From an uncultured Atopobium sp. (GTDB lineage Bacteria; Actinomycetota; Coriobacteriia; Coriobacteriales; Atopobiaceae), in assembly GCA_900555335.1 (NCBI GenBank), contig USKU01000042.1:1-10092 (forward strand): a stretch of 10,092 nt of DNA. Reading direction: 5' to 3'. Under the pieces are notes generated by a model that was not told the origin of the DNA, did not search any database, and saw only the letters and a program-made list of their open reading frames with translations. The translations under genes and the position numbers were made by a program. Of this stretch, positions 1-6,233 are shown piece after piece. Numbering within the stretch: the stretch's first letter is position 1; every line of letters begins with the position of its first letter.

Positions 1-3
1 ATT

Positions 4-636
4 GTGGTAGACACTACTAAAATTTCTGAGCGAGTAGACCAGTCTACTTGGCCAACTTGTGGTTTGAATGAGGATGGACTCAAAACAACCGTTAAAGGTC
101 CTCATAACATTATTCGTACCTGCTGTGACTTTGCGCTTGAGGTTAAAGGCTCGTGCGAGGTAATGCTGGGCTCTGCTGCAGAGATTGCAGCTACTGCTCG
201 TCGCAGGATCGCTCAAACGCTTGATATTGCTGACCTGCTGTTTGTTGAAGGCTTTGAAAACGTTCCTGTTCTCGAGCGCTTCAGGGCCGCAGCGGATGCA
301 ACAGAGCTTTCTGAGGTTTGTAAGTCTCTTGGTCTTTCAATGTCAGATAGAACCGCTCATAGAATTATTGCTGAGCAGATTAAACCTTTGCGTAGTGTGT
401 ATGCACAAGTTAGTCATTCTGCTGAGTCTGATGAGGTTTCTCGCGAAGTTGACCTGATGAAAGATCACAGAGGTCTCAAAATGAGTAAAGCTGACATCAG
501 TAGTTTTTCTCGAAAAATGGAACAGGGTTTTGCAGAGTTATCCGAGAAATACTATGTTTCTTTGACTGCTGAGCCTCGTGTTCGTGTAAGTAAAAATAAA
601 ATTGTTGTGACTTTTGATATTGAGTCGCAAGAGTAG
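4..636 (+). CDS. Unrecognised soluble protein, possibly 5'-truncated by the window edge
   Basis: I do not recognise this family. The frame opens with a GTG at 4, but it is also open through the only codon before it, and three bases are too few to show a ribosome binding site. The true start may therefore lie outside the window. The visible 210 residues have no signal peptide or membrane helix. Residues about 58-130 look largely helical. Residues 100-123 have a helix-turn-helix-like rhythm (ELSEVCKSLGLSMSDRTAHR), which is only weak evidence for DNA binding. Residues 186-207 (SLTAEPRVRVSKNKIVVTFDI) look like paired beta strands, loosely reminiscent of ParB-type C-terminal dimer domains. Cysteines at 19, 40, 41, 51 and 106 do not form a clear metal site. 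The stop is 27 nt before spoVS on the same strand, so co-transcription with spoVS-miaB-miaA is likely. Real gene: confident. Function: unknown. Confidence 0.75.
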   Translation: MVDTTKISERVDQSTWPTCGLNEDGLKTTVKGPHNIIRTCCDFALEVKGSCEVMLGSAAEIAATARRRIAQTLDIADLLFVEGFENVPVLERFRAAADATELSEVCKSLGLSMSDRTAHRIIAEQIKPLRSVYAQVSHSAESDEVSREVDLMKDHRGLKMSKADISSFSRKMEQGFAELSEKYYVSLTAEPRVRVSKNKIVVTFDIESQE

Positions 637-663
637 AACAAACGCACAATAATTGGAGCACTC

Positions 664-987
664 ATGGGTTTGCTTAAAGTTTCAAGTAAGTCTTCACCAG
701 CTTCTGTAGCAGGAGCTATTGCGGGACTGGTTAAAGATAATGAGCCTGTTATGCTCCAGTGCATTGGTGCGGGTGCAGTTAACCAGGGTATTAAGGCTAT
801 TGCCATTGCTCGTGGATTTTTGATTCCTTGCGGCTTGGACATCACCTGTGCTCCAACATTTTCTGATATTGAAATTGCAGGGGAGAGTAGAACTGCAATT
901 AAAATTGCCATTTATGTCCATACACTGTCTGCCCCTGATACGCAGACTCCAGCTGTTAGTTCCACTGAGTATAACGAGGTACTTTAA
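664..987 (+). CDS. spoVS: Stage V sporulation protein S (SpoVS) family protein
   Basis: This is a 107-residue SpoVS/Alba-like small protein. The family signature is nearly intact: LKVSSKSSPASVAGAIAGLV at residues 4-23, IGAGAVNQGIKAIAIARGF at 34-52, and an ERTAIK-like ESRTAIKIAIY at 74-84. In Bacillus SpoVS affects septation and spore coat assembly. Homologues in non-sporulating bacteria have no settled role, and the Alba-like fold suggests nucleic-acid binding. The usual length is about 86 residues, so this copy carries roughly 20 extra residues (85-107), rich in Thr, Ser and Pro. The ATG at 664 has a good TTGGAG site (653-658, 5 nt spacing). The stop is 2 nt before the miaB ATG, so the two genes are surely co-transcribed and probably translationally coupled. 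Family assignment is confident; the cellular role is open. Confidence 0.93.
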   Translation: MGLLKVSSKSSPASVAGAIAGLVKDNEPVMLQCIGAGAVNQGIKAIAIARGFLIPCGLDITCAPTFSDIEIAGESRTAIKIAIYVHTLSAPDTQTPAVSSTEYNEVL

Positions 988-989
988 GC

Positions 990-2357
990 ATGATTGAAAA
1001 TTCCGAGCTCGTAGGAAAAACATATCACATCAAAACTTTTGGTTGCCAGATGAATCTGCACGACACAGAGCGTGTCTCTGGTCTGCTTGAGGCATGTGGC
1101 TGCAATGAGGTTTCAGATACCGACGACGCTGACATTGTCATCTTTATGACCTGTAGCGTTCGTGAGAATGCAGATCAGCGTCTCTACGGTCAGGCTTCTG
1201 CTATGGTCAGCGCACCAACGCCTCCATCAGGCAAGCGCATTGTTGCCATTGGTGGCTGCATTGCGCAGCGTGATGGCGAGAAGCTCCGTGAAAAGGTCCC
1301 AGCTGTTGACGTTGTGTTTGGTACCAGCGCTCTTGCAAGTTTGCCCGCTCTTCTCACTAGCGCATTTAGGGGCGAGAATGACCGTGTAGCTGTAGATACT
1401 TCTGAGGAGGGCAAGGGCTTCTCCACAGATTTGCCAAGTAATCGCGCTCAGCAATATCACGCTTGGGTACCCATCATGACCGGCTGCAATAATTTCTGCA
1501 CGTATTGCATTGTTCCTTACGTTCGTGGTCGTGAGCGCAGCCGTACCTTTGAAGCTGTTGTTGGCGAGTGTGAGCGTCTTGTAGCAGACGGTGTTCGTGA
1601 GATTACCCTTCTTGGCCAAAACGTTAACTCATATGGTCGTGACCTTTACGGTAAACCTCGCTTTGCAGAACTTTTGCGCGCTGTTGGACAGACGGGCGTT
1701 GAACGTATTCGTTTTACTTCTTCAAATCCAAAGGATCTAACCGATGAGACTATTGCGGCCATGAAAGAAACGCCAGCTGTCATGCCTCATCTTCATCTTG
1801 CAGTTCAAAGCGGATCTACGCGCGTTCTCAAGAAGATGAACCGCAGCTATACACGAGAAGAGTACTTGGACGTGGTTTCTCGCCTGCGTGCAGCTATTCC
1901 AGGACTGGCGCTTTCAACTGACATTATTGTTGGCTTCCCCGGAGAGACTGAGGAAGACTTTGAGGATACGCTTTCTTTGGTCAAAGAAGCTGGCTATTCT
2001 TCCGCATATACCTTCATTTACTCTAAGCGTCCAGGCACTCCTGCGGCAAAATACGAAGACAACACGCCTCACGAGGTCATCCAGGAGCGCTTTGATAGGC
2101 TTGCAGAGCTTGTTGCTCAGCAGGCGCATGACGCTAACCAGGTAGATTTGAATACTACTCAGGCAGTTCTTGTTGAAGGCACTTCCAAGCGTGACGATTC
2201 TGTCATGGTGGGACATAGCGAGAAGAACCAAACAGTTCACTTCAATCTGCCAGAAGGTTACACGCCAGAAGATCTTATTGGCAAAATTATTGATGTTCAT
2301 ATTGATGAGGCTCGTACCTGGTATTTGCGTGGAACCATGGAGTCTGATCCACGATGA
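990..2357 (+). CDS. miaB: tRNA-2-methylthio-N6-dimethylallyladenosine synthase MiaB
   Basis: MiaB is a radical-SAM methylthiotransferase that adds a methylthio group to i6A37 in tRNAs reading codons that start with U. The 455 residues match the family length. The N-terminal MTTase domain (about 13-115) has TFGCQMNLHDTERV, with cysteines 19, 55 and 90 for the auxiliary 4Fe-4S cluster. The radical-SAM core follows from about 160, with C166-x3-C170-x2-C173 (GCNNFCTYCIVPYVRGRERS). LGQNVNSYG, LAVQSGSTRVLKKMNR and IIVGFPGETEEDF are all present. A C-terminal TRAM RNA-binding domain spans about 393-452. The ATG at 990 has GAGG at 976-979 inside the end of spoVS. The stop overlaps the miaA start as ATGA at 2354-2357, giving tight coupling with the enzyme that makes its substrate. 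All key cysteines are present. Confidence 0.98.
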   Translation: MIENSELVGKTYHIKTFGCQMNLHDTERVSGLLEACGCNEVSDTDDADIVIFMTCSVRENADQRLYGQASAMVSAPTPPSGKRIVAIGGCIAQRDGEKLREKVPAVDVVFGTSALASLPALLTSAFRGENDRVAVDTSEEGKGFSTDLPSNRAQQYHAWVPIMTGCNNFCTYCIVPYVRGRERSRTFEAVVGECERLVADGVREITLLGQNVNSYGRDLYGKPRFAELLRAVGQTGVERIRFTSSNPKDLTDETIAAMKETPAVMPHLHLAVQSGSTRVLKKMNRSYTREEYLDVVSRLRAAIPGLALSTDIIVGFPGETEEDFEDTLSLVKEAGYSSAYTFIYSKRPGTPAAKYEDNTPHEVIQERFDRLAELVAQQAHDANQVDLNTTQAVLVEGTSKRDDSVMVGHSEKNQTVHFNLPEGYTPEDLIGKIIDVHIDEARTWYLRGTMESDPR

Positions 2358-3292
2358 GCTCCCATGGCTCGATTATCTGCATTGTAGGTCCCACGGCTTC
2401 GGGCAAAAGCTCCTTGTCTGAGCTGGTAGCCAAGAAGCTTGAGACTTCTGTCATTTCTGTTGATGCAATGCAGGTCTACCGTGGCATGGATATTGGAACT
2501 GCTAAAACTCCTGTTGAGGAGCGAGAAGTTCCTCTTCTCATGGTAGATTGTGCCAACATTTCAGAAGAATATTCTGTCCAGATGTTTCAAGTGGCAGCCC
2601 GTGAAGAAGCTCATAAGCTTATTAGAGCTGGTAAAGCACCTGTATTCTGTGGCGGAACGGGTCTTTATCTTGATTCGATTATCGACCAGATGGAGTTTCC
2701 CTCTGGGTCAGTTGAGTCTCCTGTACGTACTCGTTATGAAAAGCTTGCAGAAGAGCTTGGTGCTGAGGGCTTGCACGAACTTCTCGCCACAAAAGATGCA
2801 GCAAGTGCAGAGCTTATCCATCCAAATAACGTACGACGCGTTGTAAGGGCTTTAGAGCTCTTGGAAGAGGGCAAGTCGTATGCTACTCACCATGAGGGCC
2901 TAAAGGCTCATACACCGTACTTTGACGCCCAGATATGGGGTCTTACGATGGACCGTCAGCGTCTTTATGAGCGAATAAACCTCCGAGTTGACCTTATGTT
3001 TGAGCAAGGGCTTGTTGAAGAGGTTCAAGCGCTTATTGAGTCAGGTCTCTCTGAAAATTGCACGGCTGGGCAGGCAATTGGCTACAAAGAGTTCTTTGCG
3101 TATTTTGCTGGTGAACAGTCGCTTGAACAAACGCGTGAGCTTATTAAGCAGCACACCAGGCAGTATGCTAAGCGCCAAATTTCTTGGCTTAAACGAGATG
3201 GTCGAGTCAGGTGGCTTGATATGGATCAGCTTTCGCCTGAGGAAGCCCTCAAGCTGATTCTTGCACAGCATTCTGACGTACAATGCCAGTAG
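2354..3292 (+). CDS. miaA: tRNA dimethylallyltransferase MiaA
   Basis: MiaA transfers the dimethylallyl group from DMAPP to N6 of A37 in tRNA, making i6A37, the substrate of MiaB. At 312 residues it is full length. The P-loop GPTASGKS lies at residues 12-19. The catalytic-Asp segment is VDAMQVYRGMDIGTAK (36-51, D37), where many homologues have SDSMQVY. Other family landmarks are CGGTGLY (99-105), HPNNVRRVVRALE (156-168), QAIGYKEF (240-247) and the C-terminal RQYAKRQISWLKRD (269-282). The ATG at 2354 overlaps the miaB stop by 4 nt, and no separate strong ribosome binding site is evident, so it probably depends on translational coupling. It is followed by a 46-nt gap and hflX on the same strand, matching the common bacterial miaA-hflX neighbourhood. 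Confidence 0.98.
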   Translation: MSSHGSIICIVGPTASGKSSLSELVAKKLETSVISVDAMQVYRGMDIGTAKTPVEEREVPLLMVDCANISEEYSVQMFQVAAREEAHKLIRAGKAPVFCGGTGLYLDSIIDQMEFPSGSVESPVRTRYEKLAEELGAEGLHELLATKDAASAELIHPNNVRRVVRALELLEEGKSYATHHEGLKAHTPYFDAQIWGLTMDRQRLYERINLRVDLMFEQGLVEEVQALIESGLSENCTAGQAIGYKEFFAYFAGEQSLEQTRELIKQHTRQYAKRQISWLKRDGRVRWLDMDQLSPEEALKLILAQHSDVQCQ

Positions 3293-3338
3293 GACGCATC
3301 AAAACTAACGTATTTACCTAGTCTTAGATGGGGAGTTT

Positions 3339-4652
3339 ATGGGTCGTTTTGTTCCATTTGATACCGCTCCTAAAGTTGAACGAGCAATTCTTGTAGGCGT
3401 TGATTGTGGTAAAAGTGATTGGTCGCTTGAAGAATCAATGGACGAGCTTGAGCGCCTCGCACAAACCGATGGCGCTGAAGTTTTTATGCGTTTAACACAG
3501 AAACTTGACTCACCCATTCCAAAAACGTTTATCGGCAAGGGCAAAACGGAAGAGCTTGTCTCCCTGGTAAGAAACACTAACACTGACGTGGTCATCTTTG
3601 ATGATGAGCTCACGCCGTCTCAGCAATCTAATCTAGAAAAATTGCTTGGCGAGCCTGTTAAAGTCATTGACCGAACAGCACTGATTCTTGATATTTTTGG
3701 TATTCATGCACGTACCAAAGAGGGCCGCCTTCAAGTTCAGCTCGCACAGCTCCAGTACGTACTTCCAAGGCTTCGCGGCATGTGGAGTCACCTGGTTGGC
3801 GAGCAAACTCGCGGTGGCATTGGTAGCCGTTTTGGCCAGGGAGAGAGCCAGCTTGAGGTTGACCGTCGCCTTATTAGAAAGCGTATTTCAACCCTTAAAA
3901 ATGAGCTTAAGCAGCTAGGTCAACGGCGAGAAGTTCAGTCTAAGTCCAGATGGAATTCTGGAACGTTTAGCGTCTCTCTGGTTGGCTATACCAACGCCGG
4001 TAAATCAACGCTTCTGAATCAGTTAACTGGAGCAGATGTATACGCAAAAGACGAGCTCTTTGCAACTCTTGATCCAACTACCAGAGCACTTTCTCTTGAT
4101 GAAGGAAGAAAAATTGTTCTGACCGATACTGTTGGATTTATTCAAAAGCTTCCAACTAATCTGATCGAGTCGTTTAAATCTACGCTGGTTGAAGCTCAAG
4201 AAGCTGATCTTCTGCTGCTGGTCGCTGATGCAACTGACAAGAATCTTTCTAAAGAAATTGCAGTTGTTCGTAGTATTTTGAAAGATATTGAGGCCGATAA
4301 AAGCAATCAAATTCTTGTTCTTAACAAGGTTGATTTACTTTCTGAGCAAGAACTTCAAATGCTTAAAGCGCTCTACCCAGACGCTGTATTTATTTCTGCT
4401 CAAGAAGGCACGGGCATTAACGGTCTTCTCCACAAGATTCAAGAAATAGCTAGCGCTGGCGATAAGGTGGTTAGTGCACTTATCCCGTTCAACAAAGGCG
4501 CTCTTGTTAAGTCCGTTCACGAGAGATGTCAGCTTCTACACGAGCAATACGTTGCTGAAGGTCTTTTGCTGTCAGTTAAAGCCGACACCTATATGCAGGC
4601 ACTTTTAGAGCCTTATGTGGTGTCAGAGGACGATATTCTGACTGACGAATAA
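3339..4652 (+). CDS. hflX: Ribosome-associated GTPase HflX
   Basis: HflX is an Obg-HflX superfamily GTPase that binds 50S/70S ribosomes and splits or rescues stalled ones, notably in stress. It has 437 residues. The HflX N-terminal domain covers about 13-165 and includes FIGKGKTEEL (64-73), DRTALILDIFGIHARTKEGRLQVQLAQLQY (111-140) and the glycine-rich linker GGIGSRFGQGESQLEVDRR (159-177). The linker reads FGQGES where many homologues have RGPGET. The G domain follows with G1 GYTNAGKST (216-224), G2 ATLDPTT (242-248), G3 DTVG (263-266), G4 NKVD (329-332) and a G5-like ISA near 354. The ATG at 3339 follows GGGGAG (3330-3335) with a short 3-nt spacer. A 46-nt gap after miaA suggests the same operon. 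Its last 30 bases overlap the convergent acyltransferase-like gene. Confidence 0.97.
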   Translation: MGRFVPFDTAPKVERAILVGVDCGKSDWSLEESMDELERLAQTDGAEVFMRLTQKLDSPIPKTFIGKGKTEELVSLVRNTNTDVVIFDDELTPSQQSNLEKLLGEPVKVIDRTALILDIFGIHARTKEGRLQVQLAQLQYVLPRLRGMWSHLVGEQTRGGIGSRFGQGESQLEVDRRLIRKRISTLKNELKQLGQRREVQSKSRWNSGTFSVSLVGYTNAGKSTLLNQLTGADVYAKDELFATLDPTTRALSLDEGRKIVLTDTVGFIQKLPTNLIESFKSTLVEAQEADLLLLVADATDKNLSKEIAVVRSILKDIEADKSNQILVLNKVDLLSEQELQMLKALYPDAVFISAQEGTGINGLLHKIQEIASAGDKVVSALIPFNKGALVKSVHERCQLLHEQYVAEGLLLSVKADTYMQALLEPYVVSEDDILTDE

Positions 4653-5387
4653 GGCAATGAGCAGCAATATTGGTTGGTGCAAAATATAAACGATAAGCGA
4701 ATGTTTTCCCATCTTTGTTATAAGGGGGAGGGAAAATGTTTTCATCCAGTTAGGATAGCCTTCTGCTTTGAGCTGTCTGTTAAACGCAGCTCCACTTACA
4801 TACAAGAACAAATAGGGGAGCAATGGATAGTAATCTCCAGATGAAAAAGATGGAGAAGGAAATCCCGCCCAGGCTAAATACGGTGTTTGATACAACTCTT
4901 TAGGTAACGAGAAAACCATGTTACCTATACCAATGTGACCTGCAGACATTGGAATGCAGATAACAAATAACAACAGAAAAAGAATTGCTGCTGCATACCC
5001 TTTGGGCGGATTAGCGAAACGTGAAATAAGAGCTTCTACCAAGGTGCATGAAGCCATGCAGAAGAAAATTCCAAAGTTAATAGGAGTATCAATATTAGCA
5101 AAGGTAGTAGCTGCGAATATTGCAAGAGCAACAAGACCGTAAACTCCTGCTCGCTTAAAAGAATTTTTTGAAAAAGCGCACATGCAGCCAGCAATAAAAA
5201 TAAAGGGATACGAAATTGAAGGCACCCAAATTCGCATAACTAAAGGAGTAAACCACGTAAGCTTGATGTGAGAGATAAAGAACAAATCATAGGTAAAGTG
5301 AAACAGTATCATTGATACTACTGAGATTCCTCGAATAGTATCAAAGAAAGTTACTCTACCTTTGGATTGTTCTAATTCCACACCCAT
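4623..5387 (-). CDS. Seven-helix HGSNAT/DUF1624-type acyltransferase-like membrane protein
   Basis: This 254-residue integral membrane protein has about seven predicted helices, near residues 20-38, 58-72, 80-97, 104-122, 131-148, 186-203 and 229-249. It matches the heparan-alpha-glucosaminide N-acetyltransferase-like (DUF1624, COG3503) pattern: RVTFFDTIRGISVVSMILFH (11-30) with the likely catalytic His30, YPFIFIAGCMCAFS (60-73), NFGIFFCMASCTLVEAL (104-120), SGDYYPLLPYLFLYVSGAAF (183-202) and GKHSLIVYILHQPIL (227-241). Family members are thought to move acyl groups across the membrane onto sugars; the bacterial substrate is unknown. The ATG at 5387 lies 7 nt after the lexA stop. No Shine-Dalgarno sequence is visible, so translation probably follows reinitiation after lexA, and expression should follow LexA control. 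A GTG at codon 3 is an alternative start. Its 3' end overlaps the hflX end by 30 bp, tail to tail. Confidence 0.88.
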   Translation of the reverse strand: MGVELEQSKGRVTFFDTIRGISVVSMILFHFTYDLFFISHIKLTWFTPLVMRIWVPSISYPFIFIAGCMCAFSKNSFKRAGVYGLVALAIFAATTFANIDTPINFGIFFCMASCTLVEALISRFANPPKGYAAAILFLLLFVICIPMSAGHIGIGNMVFSLPKELYQTPYLAWAGFPSPSFSSGDYYPLLPYLFLYVSGAAFNRQLKAEGYPNWMKTFSLPLITKMGKHSLIVYILHQPILLLIALFVSQNIVL

Positions 5388-5394
5388 AGTATGA

Positions 5395-6048
5395 CTATGA
5401 AATTGATCTAATAAGTGCAGTAACCCTACCTAAAATAACAGGATTCTGTACGTAGATTGGCTCCATAAAATCGTTTTCTGGCTGAAGACGAATACGATCA
5501 TTTTCTCTATAGAATGTCTTAACAGTTGCAGAGTCATCAATGAGAGCAACAACGATTTCTCCGTCATGGGCATCTTGCTGCTCTTTTACAACAATATAAT
5601 CGCCATCAAAAATACCAGCGTTAATCATTGATTCTCCACGTACGCGAAGAATGAAAGAACTTGAATCTCCAACAATGCTTGTTGGAAGAGATAGAGACTC
5701 CTCAACGTTTTGCTCAGCAAGAATAGGTGTGCCTGCAGCAACACGTCCTACAAGAGGAAGACTAATGACATTATTAGCTACGTCTTGAGTAACGGGAGCA
5801 AGCTTTGCTGCGTCAGAAATGTTTGAAGCCTGGGGAACAATCTTCATAGTACGAGGCTTCTTTGGGTCTCTATCAATTAGGCCAAACTGCTCCAGGACTT
5901 TTAGATGCATATGGACAGTTGAAGGAGACGCGAGATTAACAGCAGCACCAATCTCTCTTACTGAAGGGGGATAGCCGTGTTGATCTGTGTATGAACAGAT
6001 ATATTCATAAATTGCTGCCTGACGCTTGCTGAGTTTGCCCTTTGGCAT
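5395..6048 (-). CDS. lexA: SOS response transcriptional repressor LexA
   Basis: LexA represses DNA-damage genes until RecA filaments trigger its self-cleavage. The 217 residues are a normal length. The N-terminal winged helix-turn-helix (1-70) reads LSKRQAAIYEYI, YPPSVREIGAAVNLASPSTV and HMHLKVLEQFGLIDRDPKKPRTM. A linker leads to the S24 peptidase domain, with scissile Ala105-Gly106 (GRVAAGTP), nucleophile Ser140 (VRGESMI) and general base Lys177 (SATVKTFY), so it should be cleavable. The ATG at 6048 has a strong AAGGAGG (6054-6060, 5-nt spacing), much better than its partner gene downstream. The promoter and LexA-like boxes lie just upstream, indicating autoregulation. It is divergent from the LysM gene, as lexA is from yneA in Bacillus and from Rv2719c in mycobacteria, and is followed after 7 nt by the acyltransferase-like gene. 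Confidence 0.98.
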   Translation of the reverse strand: MPKGKLSKRQAAIYEYICSYTDQHGYPPSVREIGAAVNLASPSTVHMHLKVLEQFGLIDRDPKKPRTMKIVPQASNISDAAKLAPVTQDVANNVISLPLVGRVAAGTPILAEQNVEESLSLPTSIVGDSSSFILRVRGESMINAGIFDGDYIVVKEQQDAHDGEIVVALIDDSATVKTFYRENDRIRLQPENDFMEPIYVQNPVILGRVTALIRSIS

Positions 6049-6073
6049 ATGAGCCTCCTTTTTCTTTTTAGTA

Positions 6074-6102
6074 ATAATACACGTGTTCTAAAAATTAATC
6101 AA
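6074..6102 (-). promoter_or_regulatory. lexA promoter
   Basis: On the minus strand, TTGATT (6097-6102) and TATTAT (6074-6079) are separated by exactly 17 bp, a near-consensus vegetative promoter. The expected start is near 6067, giving a leader of about 19 nt ending at the AAGGAGG site of lexA. LexA-box-like palindromes overlap the -10/spacer and the -35. The position of the transcription start is inferred. Confidence 0.8.
6076..6089. promoter_or_regulatory. Candidate LexA box A (weak)
   Basis: AATAC-ACGT-GTTCT compared with the Gram-positive/actinobacterial LexA palindrome CGAAC-N4-GTTCG. The right half GTTC is perfect and the left half (ATAC for GAAC) has two mismatches. It covers part of the lexA -10 and spacer, so binding would block lexA transcription. 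It is the weakest of the four boxes, and support comes mainly from its position 24 bp from box B. Confidence 0.5.
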
Positions 6103-6113
6103 ACGAATGTTCT
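6100..6113. promoter_or_regulatory. Candidate LexA box B
   Basis: CAAAC-GAAT-GTTCT has one mismatch to the core GAAC-N4-GTTC. It overlaps the lexA -35 element (6097-6102). Its centre is 24 bp from box A and 28 bp from box C. Confidence 0.72.
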
Positions 6114-6121
6114 ATTTTTTC

Positions 6122-6150
6122 TTGACACGAACAAATGTACTACATATTAT
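6122..6150 (+). promoter_or_regulatory. Promoter of the SOS LysM gene
   Basis: A perfect TTGACA -35 (6122-6127), a 17-bp spacer and TATTAT (6145-6150) form the strongest-looking promoter in the window. The expected start is near 6157, which gives a leader of about 77 nt before the ATG at 6234. One LexA-like box fills the spacer and another covers the start point, as expected for a strong promoter held silent until SOS induction. Confidence 0.85.
6128..6141. promoter_or_regulatory. Candidate LexA box C
   Basis: CGAAC-AAAT-GTACT has a perfect left half and one mismatch in the right half (GTAC for GTTC). It lies directly downstream of the TTGACA, inside the spacer of the LysM-gene promoter, an effective position for repression. 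Confidence 0.75.
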
Positions 6151-6151
6151 T

Positions 6152-6165
6152 AGTACAAACGTTCG
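6152..6165. promoter_or_regulatory. Candidate LexA box D
   Basis: AGTAC-AAAC-GTTCG has a perfect right half and one core mismatch in the left half (GTAC for GAAC). It covers the expected transcription start of the LysM gene. The centre-to-centre distance to box C is 24 bp, the same as between boxes A and B. Confidence 0.72.
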
Positions 6166-6184
6166 GACATGACTTTTTGTCCGG
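6163..6184 (+). other. First leader hairpin of the LysM-gene mRNA
   Basis: CGGACA (6164-6169) pairs with TGTCCG (6178-6183), with an extra U-G pair outside and an 8-nt loop. It would form just after the expected transcript start and overlaps LexA box D at the DNA level. A 7-codon frame (ATG 6169 to TAG 6190-6192, peptide MTFCPVY) sits across it without a clear ribosome binding site. Its role is unknown; it may stabilise the 5' end. Confidence 0.5.
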
Positions 6185-6202
6185 TGTATTAGATATAACT
6201 AG

Positions 6203-6224
6203 TTCCGTAAAAACTATTACGGAA
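6203..6224 (+). promoter_or_regulatory. Hairpin that would cover the ribosome binding site of the LysM gene
   Basis: TTCCGTAA (6203-6210) and TTACGGAA (6217-6224) form a perfect 8-bp stem with a 6-nt loop. The 3' arm ends in GGAA, the first half of the GGAAGGAAA ribosome binding site (6221-6229) for the ATG at 6234. Pairing would hide the start of that site and lower translation. The pairing is seen in the sequence; the regulatory effect is inferred. Confidence 0.6.
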
Positions 6225-6233
6225 GGAAATGAT

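Noticed and set aside
552..1023. Minus-strand open frames opposite spoVS
   Set aside because: They run antisense to an unmistakable SpoVS sequence and lack start signals; they are shadows.
4704..4736. TTTTCCC...GGGAAAA inverted repeat as a terminator for hflX
   Set aside because: It is only 7 bp with a 19-nt loop, has no T-run, and lies inside the minus-strand acyltransferase-like coding sequence, so coincidence is likely.
4954..5142. Small plus-strand frame opposite the acyltransferase-like gene
   Set aside because: It has no ribosome binding site and a lysine/arginine/alanine-rich sequence without motif, lying entirely within a well-supported minus-strand gene.
6135..6233. Upstream extension of the LysM protein from an ATG at 6135
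   Set aside because: The ATG lies between the -35 and -10 of the promoter and before the expected transcript start, has no ribosome binding site, and the added residues do not resemble the family. The ATG at 6234 with GGAAGGAAA is preferred.
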